Shown: positions 51,115-57,957 of the stretch, piece after piece
Position numbering within the stretch: position 1 is the first letter of the stretch
Layout of the letters: every line of letters begins with the position of its first letter
Source of the DNA: Candidatus Aerophobota bacterium
GTDB taxonomy: Bacteria > Aerophobota > Aerophobia > Aerophobales > B3-G15
Assembly (NCBI GenBank): GCA_030615365.1
Contig: JAUWZM010000006.1
Location: forward strand, 1-57,957
Direction of reading: 5' to 3'
DNA length: 57,957 bases
Program-made: the position numbers and the translations under genes
Notes under the pieces: generated by a model
What the model was told of the DNA's origin: nothing
Seen by the model: the letters and a program-made list of their open reading frames with translations, nothing else
The model's database searches: none

Positions 51115-51707
51115 GATTGTTGAGGTAGGTATACTATAGTTGATAAAATTAAGGGAGCTTCTCCCCCAATTTGAGAGGAAAGGGTAACCTTTACTGCTTG
51201 AGGAAGAGCATCATCCAAACCCTTAGGTGTTTTCATTGTCGAATCCCAACTTTTCTGCCAGCTTTTCCCATTGTAATAAGAAAAAATTAAATCATTAATG
51301 GGAGAACCAAGGGTAGCAGTGCACCCACCTTTGCCCACATTAGAATTTAAGAGAGTTTTTATCCGTCGCTGCAACTTTAAATGAGTTAAGCTATACTCTA
51401 TTTCACATAAATCATACTCTCCTGATTTATTTGCTTCATTGAAAGTACTGGTAAAGAGAAGATGGTGTTCATCTCCTTTGAATACCAAATTAGGGTTGCT
51501 CCTGCTGATAAAAGAACTTTTTATTTCCCTGCCCATAGTATCCAGGCAACCTCGAGCACTCTGGTGCATCTGAAGACGAGCATTCCCTTTCATCCAGGCA
51601 GAATATCCTTTCCAGAAAACAAAGCAAAGAGATGCTATTATTATACTCAATAGGAAAGTGCCTATGAGAAGCTCAACTAAAGTAAAAGATTCCTCTCTTT
51701 TTTGCAT
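51111..51707 (-). CDS. Type IV pilus/type II secretion minor pseudopilin (PilW/GspJ-like)
   Basis: 198 residues with a prepilin leader and N-methylation site: EESFTLVELLIGTFLLSIIIASLCFVFW, with F-T-L-V-E where cleavage precedes Phe and Glu5 is present. The length and the SARGCLDTMGREIKSSF segment fit the PilW/GspJ class. It is the last of three pseudopilin genes on this strand and would be processed by a PilD-type peptidase encoded elsewhere. Confidence 0.8.
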   Translation of the reverse strand: MQKREESFTLVELLIGTFLLSIIIASLCFVFWKGYSAWMKGNARLQMHQSARGCLDTMGREIKSSFISRSNPNLVFKGDEHHLLFTSTFNEANKSGEYDLCEIEYSLTHLKLQRRIKTLLNSNVGKGGCTATLGSPINDLIFSYYNGKSWQKSWDSTMKTPKGLDDALPQAVKVTLSSQIGGEAPLILSTIVYLPQQS

Positions 51708-51860
51708 CTTAGTCTCTTTATTACTACTCAGCCATTACTTATCGCTCATTATTTAACAATTCACCAATCTCTTCACATTTAATTTTTGTCCAATGAATCT
51801 TTGCACCGAACTTTACTTTTGTCTGTGTTTATTCGTGTAAATTCGTGGACAAATAGATAC

Positions 51861-52298
51861 CTATCTTTTAGCTATGTAGGTAACAAGTTCTAAACAAGTA
51901 GAAGTCTTACTTTCCTGAGCATGGGATCTGCACAGAATCTCTACCTTTACTTTTTTTAAGTTTGGTGTTTTGGTTTGCCACCACTCTACCTTCCAGGTAA
52001 AATCTGGATAGTCATCGAATCTCCCTTTCCCTTTCTCATAATCAGAGGTAATAAAAGGATAGGTACTGTTTAATTTCTGATAGCCTTCCTTTTTAATTTC
52101 CTCCATCAATTTTTGCCCTAAAAGAGTAGCTGTTGAATAGCGTTCTGCTTTCTCTTTAGCCTCAAAGCCCAAAGGGAAAACTTTGGCTATCATTAAAAGT
52201 CCCAGGGAAAAAATGCCAACTACAATAATAACTTCCACCATAGTAAAACCCCGTCTTTCCTTGTAATGCAAAAAACATAAGTGAAAGATACTTTGCAT
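51861..52298 (-). CDS. Minor pseudopilin (PilV/GspI-like)
   Basis: 145 residues; the cleavage site lies in ERRGFTMVEVIIVVGIFSLGLLMIAKVF (G before F, Glu5 present), followed by a small globular domain with TATLLGQKLMEEIK. The leader is somewhat long; the true start could be closer to the cleavage site. Confidence 0.8.
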   Translation of the reverse strand: MQSIFHLCFLHYKERRGFTMVEVIIVVGIFSLGLLMIAKVFPLGFEAKEKAERYSTATLLGQKLMEEIKKEGYQKLNSTYPFITSDYEKGKGRFDDYPDFTWKVEWWQTKTPNLKKVKVEILCRSHAQESKTSTCLELVTYIAKR

Positions 52299-52326
52299 TT
52301 TTTATCACTCTAATTTAATACACTAA

Positions 52327-52860
52327 TTAATGTTTATTCGGATAAATGTTTACTTTTCCGGTGGTAGGCACTATAGTAAGGGTATACCAATTCCCGTTTC
52401 TCTCATCCTTAAGATAAATTGAACCTGCCTCAGCTGCTCCTTGAGGGAAAAAAGAAAAAGCATTGTCATTCCAATAACCAAATTCAACTATTCCATCTTT
52501 TTCTCCCATTTTACCAAGCTCGGGGTCGGCAAAAATAATCCCAGATTTCAGGTATCCGACACCTTCTACCCGATCCTCTTTCACATCTTCAATCCAGTAT
52601 TTCCTCTGGGAAGAATCAATAACTACTCTATAGATTTCTCTGTTGGTTATAGCTAAACGACGAGCTAATCTCAATGTGCTGGCTATATCCTGAGCAGAAC
52701 TCTTGAGGTAGGTTTTAGATAAAAAATTTCGGGTGGATAAAGTAGCAATAGTCGTTACTCCACTTACTATAGCTAATATCACTATCAGTTCTATCAGGCC
52801 AAACCCTGAAAAATTTGATTTAACCAACACATTCTGTAAAGATTCTCGAGAACTCTTCAT
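52327..52860 (-). CDS. Minor pseudopilin (GspH/FimT-like)
   Basis: About 177 residues from ATG 52860. The prepilin site is NFSGFGLIELIVILAIVSGVT with Glu5, then SSAQDIASTLRLARRLAITNREIYRVVID, the characteristic FimT/GspH segment. The frame is open to a TTG at 52965, but that would give an improbable leader of over 50 residues. It is first in the three-gene pseudopilin group. The 267-bp gap upstream holds nothing recognised. Confidence 0.8.
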   Translation of the reverse strand: MKSSRESLQNVLVKSNFSGFGLIELIVILAIVSGVTTIATLSTRNFLSKTYLKSSAQDIASTLRLARRLAITNREIYRVVIDSSQRKYWIEDVKEDRVEGVGYLKSGIIFADPELGKMGEKDGIVEFGYWNDNAFSFFPQGAAEAGSIYLKDERNGNWYTLTIVPTTGKVNIYPNKH

Positions 52861-53232
52861 TGAAATCCAATCTGCATCCAACGAACTCAACACACCATCT
52901 CTGTAACAGCTTAGTTTCTCTATAATTTTCCCTTCTGTGTCATTGAGATACTTCGCAATGACCAATAATAAATACCCTTCCCTGTTGGGTGGAGGCGACT
53001 TGTATCACCTTTTGTAAAAAAATTAAGAAAAGAAATAATTTGGAAGGCGATGTACACCTTTACACAAGTGAAGAGCTTTACCAGCTTATCGAATTCAAGT
53101 TCACTCTTATGCTTTTCTTGTTTTAATCCTAAGTGGATGCGTTAGGTGAAAGGTTTTCATTTATAGCTTATTAACCCGAGAGTCTTGATTTCTATGAAGG
53201 AATCCTGAGGGGTATTCTCTTGGTGATATTGG

Positions 53233-53535
53233 TTAAATTGCTTTTAAAAGTTCTGTAATCACCACGCCTTCATAGGAAGGGAGATCATTCACTATGTCTT
53301 CCAGGCGCTTTAATATCTCATGGAGACTATGCAATGAGTCCATATTTGGTTTTCCTTTATCTATTAACTTTTCTCCTTTTTTAGTAAGCTTTAAGATTTT
53401 CTTCTTTGTCTTCTCCATAAGCTTTCGTGAAACTCCTCTTCTGCCCGCGGCCTGAAAAAGATTCTCATAAAGGGAAACAATATCTTCTTCCTCAAAAAAG
53501 TCTATCTCATCCTCACCTGACTTTACTTTTTTCAA
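53233..53535 (-). CDS. Small acidic/basic hypothetical protein
   Basis: 100 residues, no TM segment, all-helical by appearance. An acidic N-terminus (EDEIDFFEEEDIVSLYENLF) is followed by a basic Lys-rich centre and LHEILKRLEDIVNDLPSYEG. The family is not recognised. Separate from its neighbours by more than 250 bp on both sides. Confidence 0.5.
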   Translation of the reverse strand: MKKVKSGEDEIDFFEEEDIVSLYENLFQAAGRRGVSRKLMEKTKKKILKLTKKGEKLIDKGKPNMDSLHSLHEILKRLEDIVNDLPSYEGVVITELLKAI

Positions 53536-53608
53536 TTCTGCCTCCTCAATAAAGATATTTTTTAATATTAGTTGTTATTCAGCCACAAAGATCATGAAGT
53601 AATCAAGA

Positions 53609-53793
53609 TTATATAATCATTCCATCATATACAATCGGAATATCCACCTGTCTTTGGTATTGTAATCCGCGCATGGATAACTCATCACAAAAACATATTT
53701 CACAAACTTTTCAAGTAAACCCGATCCTAACCTTTTATGTACAGTATGCGCTGCATCTACAATTTCCTCAACAACAGATTCTTCTCTTTTCAA
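53609..53793 (-). pseudogene. GxxExxY-family protein, truncated and frameshifted
   Basis: From TTG 53793 the frame reads KREESVVEEIVDAAHTVHKRLGSGLLEK, the start of a GxxExxY protein. After a one-base slip near 53712 another frame continues CEICFCDELSMRGLQYQRQVDIPIVYDGMII and a stop. The defining Tyr is disrupted by the slip, and the second half of the usual roughly 125-residue protein is missing. GxxExxY proteins are PD-(D/E)xK-related and of unknown role. The rest of the gap 53536-54038 holds a promoter and a short repeat. Confidence 0.75.
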
Positions 53794-53925
53794 TAGGAGT
53801 TTAAAATTCTATTACTCCCTTTTTACCCTGGTGAGTTAGCGACTAAACTGTTGCTAAAATTATATGAAAGAATAATCTTTTTGTCAAGAGAACAAACTAA
53901 ATTTTTTTGAAAAGATGTACCTTCT

Positions 53926-53954
53926 TTGACATATTCTGCTTAAAAATGTAAAAT
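53926..53954 (+). promoter_or_regulatory. Sigma70-type promoter of the 54039 gene
   Basis: TTGACA at 53926-53931, 17-bp spacer, TAAAAT at 53949-53954, about 85 bp before the small membrane-protein gene. Confidence 0.75.
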
Positions 53955-53979
53955 GTAATCAATGTAGAGAAAACTAATT

Positions 53980-54010
53980 CTCTGCATTCTCAGCGGTTAA
54001 GTTTTGGCAA
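53980..54010. repeat. Short intergenic repeat, copy 2 (taagttttggcaat)
   Basis: Nearly the same as 39568-39602. It lies in the transcribed leader between the promoter at 53926 and the gene at 54039. Confidence 0.6.
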
Positions 54011-54038
54011 TACTAAACAAATAGAAGGAGGGAGAATC

Positions 54039-54299
54039 ATGAAAGTAAAATGGGGAACATTGGGTATTATTGTTGCTCTGTTGGTATTAGCAGGAAGTAT
54101 ATTTTTTGCCGGGATAAAAATCTCTACAACTGTCTCCTCTGAGACAAAAAGTGTGCAACAACAGGTAAAAAGAGAAGCTATAGCTTTCATACATGCTTAC
54201 AGAAATTCTTCAAAAGAAGACAGAGTTATAACTTCCGATGACTTAAAAAATGGATATCAATTTGCCGATAGTTTCTTATCTAAATCAGGTGCAAAATAA
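54039..54299 (+). CDS. Small single-pass membrane protein, hypothetical
   Basis: 86 residues: an N-terminal TM anchor (about 7-28, LGIIVALLVLAGSIFFAGI), then a charged extracytoplasmic segment with KREAIAFIHAYRNSSKEDRVI. GGAGGGAG precedes the ATG and a promoter lies upstream, so it is probably expressed. No family is recognised. Confidence 0.65.
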   Translation: MKVKWGTLGIIVALLVLAGSIFFAGIKISTTVSSETKSVQQQVKREAIAFIHAYRNSSKEDRVITSDDLKNGYQFADSFLSKSGAK

Positions 54300-54409
54300 A
54301 CTCTTTGAACAAGTTTAGGATCAGTCTCTTTTTTTTTGCATTTACCCGTTCATGTATCAACTTACCCAATCACCAAACAGATTTGTCGTTTTGGCTGACA
54401 TAAGGCTAA

Positions 54410-54433
54410 AATAACGGAAAAGAGTCCGTTATT
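54410..54433 (+). promoter_or_regulatory. Perfect 9-bp hairpin in the leader of the FGGY kinase gene
   Basis: aataacgga, loop aaagag, tccgttatt. It stands about 80 bp before the kinase start and may be an operator or an mRNA hairpin. A GntR-type operator cannot be claimed from sequence alone. Confidence 0.45.
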
Positions 54434-54514
54434 GGTAAAGTTATGTTTTCTTCCATAAGTAGAGTTATCAGATATTTAAAGATGATTTCTTTATGGGAAA
54501 AAAGAAAGGTTGCT

Positions 54515-56089
54515 ATGGCAAAAAAAATATATCTCATAGGAGTTGATCTTGGTACCGCCGGAACAAAGGCAGCTATTTTTGATGAAGAGGGAAATTTAAT
54601 TGCCGATGCCTATGAGGAGTCGAAGCTTTCCTATCCTAAACCTGGCTGGGTGGAACAGGAACTCGATGATTTTTACCGCTCGGCTTGCAAGACTATTAAA
54701 GAAATCGTAGGAAAATCAAAAATTTCTCCTCATCGCGTAGCTGCTATAGCCTTTGATGGGCAGATGGCAGGAATAGGAGGGATTGATAAGGACTGGAGAC
54801 CGGTAACTCGTTATGATTCCTGGCTCGACACAAGATGTGAGCCTTATATTGATCTTATGAAGAAAAAAGCCGGGGATCTTATTTTAAAAAAAACAGGGGC
54901 TCCTCCCAGTTACAACCATGGACCTAAAATCCTCTGGTGGAAAAAGGAAGCTCCTGAGGTTTTTAAAAATATCTATAAGTTTGTGATGCCTGCTGGATAT
55001 GTTGCTGGGAAAATGACAAATCTCAAAGGAGAAAAGGCTTTCATTGATTACACTTACATTACCTTCACTGGACTTAGTGATACTGAGGGTAGCTCCTGGA
55101 GCAAGGAACTCTGCCAAATGTTTGATCTCTCTACGGAGAAACTTCCACGAATAACTTATCCCTGGGAGATAGTGGGTAAACTCTCCTCTCAAGCAGCTAA
55201 AGACAGTGGTTTAATTTCGGGCATTCCTATCGCTGCTGGCGCAGGCGACCAGATAGCCGGTTTTCTTGGAGCAGGATTAGTAGAAGAAGGAGGGTTAATA
55301 GATGTTGCTGGAACTGCTTCTTGTTTTGCGGGTTGTATTTCTAATTTTACTCCCGATATAAAAACAAAGACTTTTTTATGTTTTCATGCGATAATTCCTG
55401 GACTCTGGTATCTCATAGCCTATATTAATGGAGGAGGACTTTGCCTCAGGTGGTTTAGAGATCAGTTTGCTCAGGATGAAAAAAAAGAGGCTCAAAAGCG
55501 AGGAATGGATTCCTATCAACTTTTAAATGAAAAAGCTGAGAAGATTCCTCCTGGTTCAGAGGGTCTTATATTTATTCCCCACCTTGGGGGACGAGTTTGT
55601 CCTCCCAATCCTCATGTGAAAGGTAACTGGTTTGGATTTAGCTGGAAACACAGTAATTCTCACTTTTACAGGGCCATACTGGAGGGAATTGCCTATGAGT
55701 ATGCCTATTACCTTACTGTTTTAAAAGAGCTTGCCCCTGATCTTTCTTTTCAGAGAGTCCGGGTCATAGGAGGGGGAGCGAAAAGCACCCTCTGGAATAA
55801 GATAAAAGCTGATGTGTTAAATTTATCTTATCTTAGAGTCAATCGCGAAGAACTATCAGTTTTGGGATCAGCAATAGTAGCAGGACATGCTGTTGGCCTT
55901 TTTCCAGACTTAGCCTCTGCTTCAAAAAAATTTACCTCTACGGCTAATTCTTTCATTAATCCCAGCTTATCCCATTACAACTATTATCGGAACTTCTCTA
56001 AATTATATCTCAAATTGCTTTCATCTCAGGAAGATCTTTCCAGAGAACTTACCAGGGCATGTCAGCTCCCAATACCAGATCAAGTATAA
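54515..56089 (+). CDS. FGGY-family carbohydrate kinase (xylulokinase-like)
   Basis: 524 residues with GVDLGTAGTKAAIFDEEG as the first phosphate-binding loop, FDGQMAGIGGIDKDW typical of xylulokinase-like FGGY enzymes, GAGDQIAGFLGAGLVEEG and the C-terminal GGGAKSTLWNKIKADVL. It phosphorylates a ketose or polyol with ATP; D-xylulose is likely but not proven. ATG 54515 after AAAGG gives the normal N-terminus; the frame stays open upstream. Together with the polyol-phosphate dehydrogenase that follows on the other strand it points to pentose/polyol catabolism. Confidence 0.88.
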   Translation: MAKKIYLIGVDLGTAGTKAAIFDEEGNLIADAYEESKLSYPKPGWVEQELDDFYRSACKTIKEIVGKSKISPHRVAAIAFDGQMAGIGGIDKDWRPVTRYDSWLDTRCEPYIDLMKKKAGDLILKKTGAPPSYNHGPKILWWKKEAPEVFKNIYKFVMPAGYVAGKMTNLKGEKAFIDYTYITFTGLSDTEGSSWSKELCQMFDLSTEKLPRITYPWEIVGKLSSQAAKDSGLISGIPIAAGAGDQIAGFLGAGLVEEGGLIDVAGTASCFAGCISNFTPDIKTKTFLCFHAIIPGLWYLIAYINGGGLCLRWFRDQFAQDEKKEAQKRGMDSYQLLNEKAEKIPPGSEGLIFIPHLGGRVCPPNPHVKGNWFGFSWKHSNSHFYRAILEGIAYEYAYYLTVLKELAPDLSFQRVRVIGGGAKSTLWNKIKADVLNLSYLRVNREELSVLGSAIVAGHAVGLFPDLASASKKFTSTANSFINPSLSHYNYYRNFSKLYLKLLSSQEDLSRELTRACQLPIPDQV

Positions 56090-56224
56090 AGAGTAGGAAA
56101 TATACAAACTAAAGATTAATGTAAACACTGGTGAAATTTAGCTTTTTGTCTTCTATCTCGTTCACAAGGCCCCGACGTAGAACCTTGAACGTCGAACTCT
56201 TTAAATCTCTCATCCTTTGCCTCT

Positions 56225-56292
56225 CACCTCTTCTACGCATTAACGCTTTTACGTATTTATCTTCGTGTCTTGGCGGCTGAATAGTAACTATT
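56225..56292. repeat. Host-wide intergenic repeat fragment
   Basis: cttcgtgtcttggcggctga preceded by acgcattaacgcttttacg shares blocks with the mosaic repeat at 37500-37590. It fills the gap between the convergent kinase and dehydrogenase genes. Confidence 0.6.
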
Positions 56293-56298
56293 TTTTAT

Positions 56299-57447
56299 TT
56301 ACAGATTTTGTTTTATTAGCTTTGCTAAGTTTCCCTGTATATCTATCTGGCATATCTCTTTTAAAACCCAATCTATCCCCTTCTCCTCCAAATATTTGGC
56401 GAGTTGCTCTGATTCCTTATCACCTTTTACTCGAAATTTAAATGCTGCTGCAATTCCTTTGCATAGATTAGTAGGTTTGATCCCGCATTCTTCAGCAAAT
56501 TTAGCTGCTCCTACTAAACGATCATCGGGAGAGAGTTTTCTGATAGGATCTCTGCCCATTTGTTCTATTGTATCGCCAAGAGCAGGATTATCAACTCTCA
56601 GGAAAAATTCATTTATGAAGTTTTCCTGCTCATCCATTTCAAAATGGTATTTTCTTACCAGAGCTTTCCCTATTTCCATGAGAGCTCCTCGCACTATTTC
56701 TTTCACTTTTCTATCTCGAATAGCTTCCCATATGTATGTATATCCTTTTAGATGGCTTATATAGGCACAAACAGCATGTCCTGTGTTATAGGTATAAAAC
56801 TTTTGTTTTTGATAGGCAGGGAAATTATCTACTGGTACCAACCCTTTGACATCCGGTACTTCTCCTATGAAAGTATTTCTATCCACAAATAGTTCATCGA
56901 ACTCCTCAGCTATGATAAAAAGAGGGTCTTTGGCGGAAATTGAAGGTGAAACAGAAGGAACTCTTCTTCTAATAATGGTTTCAACTAACCCAAGATGAGA
57001 ATTTATATATTTCATGTAGGTTGAGGGACACTCTTGTAAAAGATAGCTCTTAAAAACTTTGCGTGCCCCTGAAAGATTTTCACAGAGCAGAAGATTGAGA
57101 GGCTTAGTAATTCCATTCTCTGCTCTTTCTATCATGCCCGAACAAACAAGAGAGGCCACAGAAGCAAGATTCTCTGCTTTTACTGATGTAGCCATTACAT
57201 CAGCATTTTTAATCTCTCTGTTTACCTCATCTTGATTTTTAGCGTTGATTGCCCTTACATTTTTGATAAGTATCTCATAGGGCTTAGCACTTAAAATTTT
57301 TAACGTATACTGTTTTTTTTCATTGATCAGAGATATTAAATCATCTCTAACTTCCACAAAAACAGTTTCAAAACCAGATTGACTGAATAGTTGCCCTAAA
57401 AATCCTCTACCTATATTGCCAGCCCCGAATTGAACGGCTTTTTTCAT
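56299..57447 (-). CDS. mtlD: Mannitol-1-phosphate 5-dehydrogenase family (polyol/uronate dehydrogenase)
   Basis: 382 residues: Rossmann NAD site VQFGAGNIGRGFLGQLF at the start, then the long-chain mannitol dehydrogenase C-terminal domain with YNTGHAVCAYISHLKGY, which holds the catalytic Asn/His region. MtlD oxidises mannitol 1-phosphate to fructose 6-phosphate with NAD+. No mannitol PTS genes are near, so another polyol phosphate is possible. ATG 57447 is preferred over GTG 57456 because AAGGA is then at proper spacing. Confidence 0.88.
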   Translation of the reverse strand: MKKAVQFGAGNIGRGFLGQLFSQSGFETVFVEVRDDLISLINEKKQYTLKILSAKPYEILIKNVRAINAKNQDEVNREIKNADVMATSVKAENLASVASLVCSGMIERAENGITKPLNLLLCENLSGARKVFKSYLLQECPSTYMKYINSHLGLVETIIRRRVPSVSPSISAKDPLFIIAEEFDELFVDRNTFIGEVPDVKGLVPVDNFPAYQKQKFYTYNTGHAVCAYISHLKGYTYIWEAIRDRKVKEIVRGALMEIGKALVRKYHFEMDEQENFINEFFLRVDNPALGDTIEQMGRDPIRKLSPDDRLVGAAKFAEECGIKPTNLCKGIAAAFKFRVKGDKESEQLAKYLEEKGIDWVLKEICQIDIQGNLAKLIKQNL

Positions 57448-57646
57448 TTGATTCACATCCTTAATTATTTTGTTCTAAAATTTTATAGTATATCTTTTAT
57501 CCTCCTATTGGTTTTAACCTTGTGTAAATACTAATTTAAGTCAAGTCCAAAATTTTCTGTAAATTCACTTGGCCTTGACAAAAAGGCCATTATTCCTCCA
57601 AGATAAGGAAAAAAGGTTCACGGACCTTATCAAAAAAGAGGAAACA

Positions 57647-57957
57647 ATGGCCAAAGAAAAGAATAGCAGAATATTGGATAAAGTGCAAGGTGTTCTTTTA
57701 GGTTTAGATGACAGGGACTTTTTAAGAGAGATAATAGAGAGTTTCTGTCAAAGACTCATCAGAAGAAGAAATGGCTTATCACCTTCAGGCAGAATCCTAT
57801 CAGAGAACTAAAGAGAAGGTGTGGCTATCGCAACGGGTACAAATCAAGGAAACTGAAAACCCGAGTAGGAACCTTAGAACTCCTTGTTCCTCAGGACAAG
57901 AGAAGGAGAATTTCAACCGGAACTTTTTGCCAGATAGGAAGCGAAGCGAAAAAGCAC
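57647..57957 (+). pseudogene. IS256-family (mutator-type) transposase, decayed N-terminal part
   Basis: After AAAGAGG, ATG 57647 starts MAKEKNSRILDKVQGVLLGL then DDRDFLREIIESFCQRL, the usual N-terminus of IS256 transposases. The frame then slips near 57760 (MAYHLQAESYQRTK follows in +1), again near 57810 (CGYRNGYKSRKLKTRVGTLELLVPQD), and once more near 57896 (EFQPELFA). At least three indels in 300 bp mean it is inactive. It is cut by the window end. The stretch 57539-57590 upstream, with tcaagtccaaaattttctgt, is probably the IS left end. Confidence 0.8.

Noticed and set aside
53040..53120. Plus-strand stretch reading GDVHLYTSEELYQLIEF
   Set aside because: It could be a gene remnant, but it is too short and lacks a start, a ribosome site and any recognised family.
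14024..57957. CRISPR array
   Set aside because: No series of short direct repeats with regular unique spacers was seen; the repeats found are dispersed palindromes or pairs.

Overview
The window is a chromosomal stretch of an AT-rich, diderm (outer-membrane) bacterium. The evidence is LptF and LptG, a MurE with the DNPR motif usual for meso-diaminopimelate, minor pseudopilins, a secreted sugar-binding protein without a lipobox, and many intergenic palindromic repeats. Gene content and repeat style suggest an uncultured candidate-phylum lineage (Aerophobota/Omnitrophota/Atribacterota-like), but this is a guess. I saw no rRNA or tRNA gene.

Layout. 1-366: start of a FadR-type GntR regulator (minus). 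467-605: a 139-bp MITE with perfect 18-bp ends and a 7-bp target duplication, followed at once by a consensus promoter (616-644). 699-7816: a plus-strand defence operon: excisionase-like HTH, long type III-like Mod methyltransferase, MntA/HepT nucleotidyltransferase-HEPN toxin-antitoxin pair, and a Res helicase-nuclease split by one in-frame TAA. The first 129 bp of the HTH gene recur in inverted orientation at the other end (7792-7920), so the whole module lies between inverted repeats and could act as an invertible ON/OFF unit. 7992-14023: minus-strand sugar ABC transporter (two permeases, binding protein), a MtaA-like UroD-family protein and a LarA-like protein.

14344-25167: a dcw cell-wall/division operon (mraZ rsmH ftsL ftsI murE murF mraY murD ftsW, then a CYTH gene) with a TTGACA/TAAAAT promoter overlapping four 10-bp-spaced TGG repeats that look like the MraZ operator. 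It stops after ftsW: murG, murC and ftsQAZ are not here. 25165-35204: a probable genomic island, bounded by a 12-bp direct repeat and carrying a frameshifted tyrosine integrase at its right end. It holds HU, a TIR-zinc ribbon protein, a two-TM membrane protein, small secreted proteins, decayed genes (PLD nuclease, a secreted protein), a 219-bp foldback element and an AAA-ATPase plus TOPRIM-like (DUF3226-type) pair resembling PARIS/OLD defence modules.

35212-49484: mostly housekeeping genes: lptG/lptF, three small membrane proteins, a TauE-like exporter, rex, pgpA-pgsA-ftsK-isochorismatase-AMMECR1, fmt, rpsU, pnp, rpsO. 49485-54038: an unstable region with a MazEF-type toxin-antitoxin locus and its own consensus promoter/operator, a 77-bp direct repeat, a second copy of the 118-bp palindromic element, remnants of ParA and GxxExxY genes, and three pseudopilin genes. 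54039-57957: a small membrane protein, a xylulokinase-like FGGY kinase, a mannitol-1-phosphate dehydrogenase, and the decayed start of an IS256-family transposase running off the end. The sugar ABC transporter, the FGGY kinase and the polyol-phosphate dehydrogenase suggest use of sugars or polyols. Two candidate defence modules, two toxin-antitoxin pairs and at least three kinds of non-autonomous element show heavy mobile-element traffic between conserved core operons. A few short-site coordinates may be off by one base.
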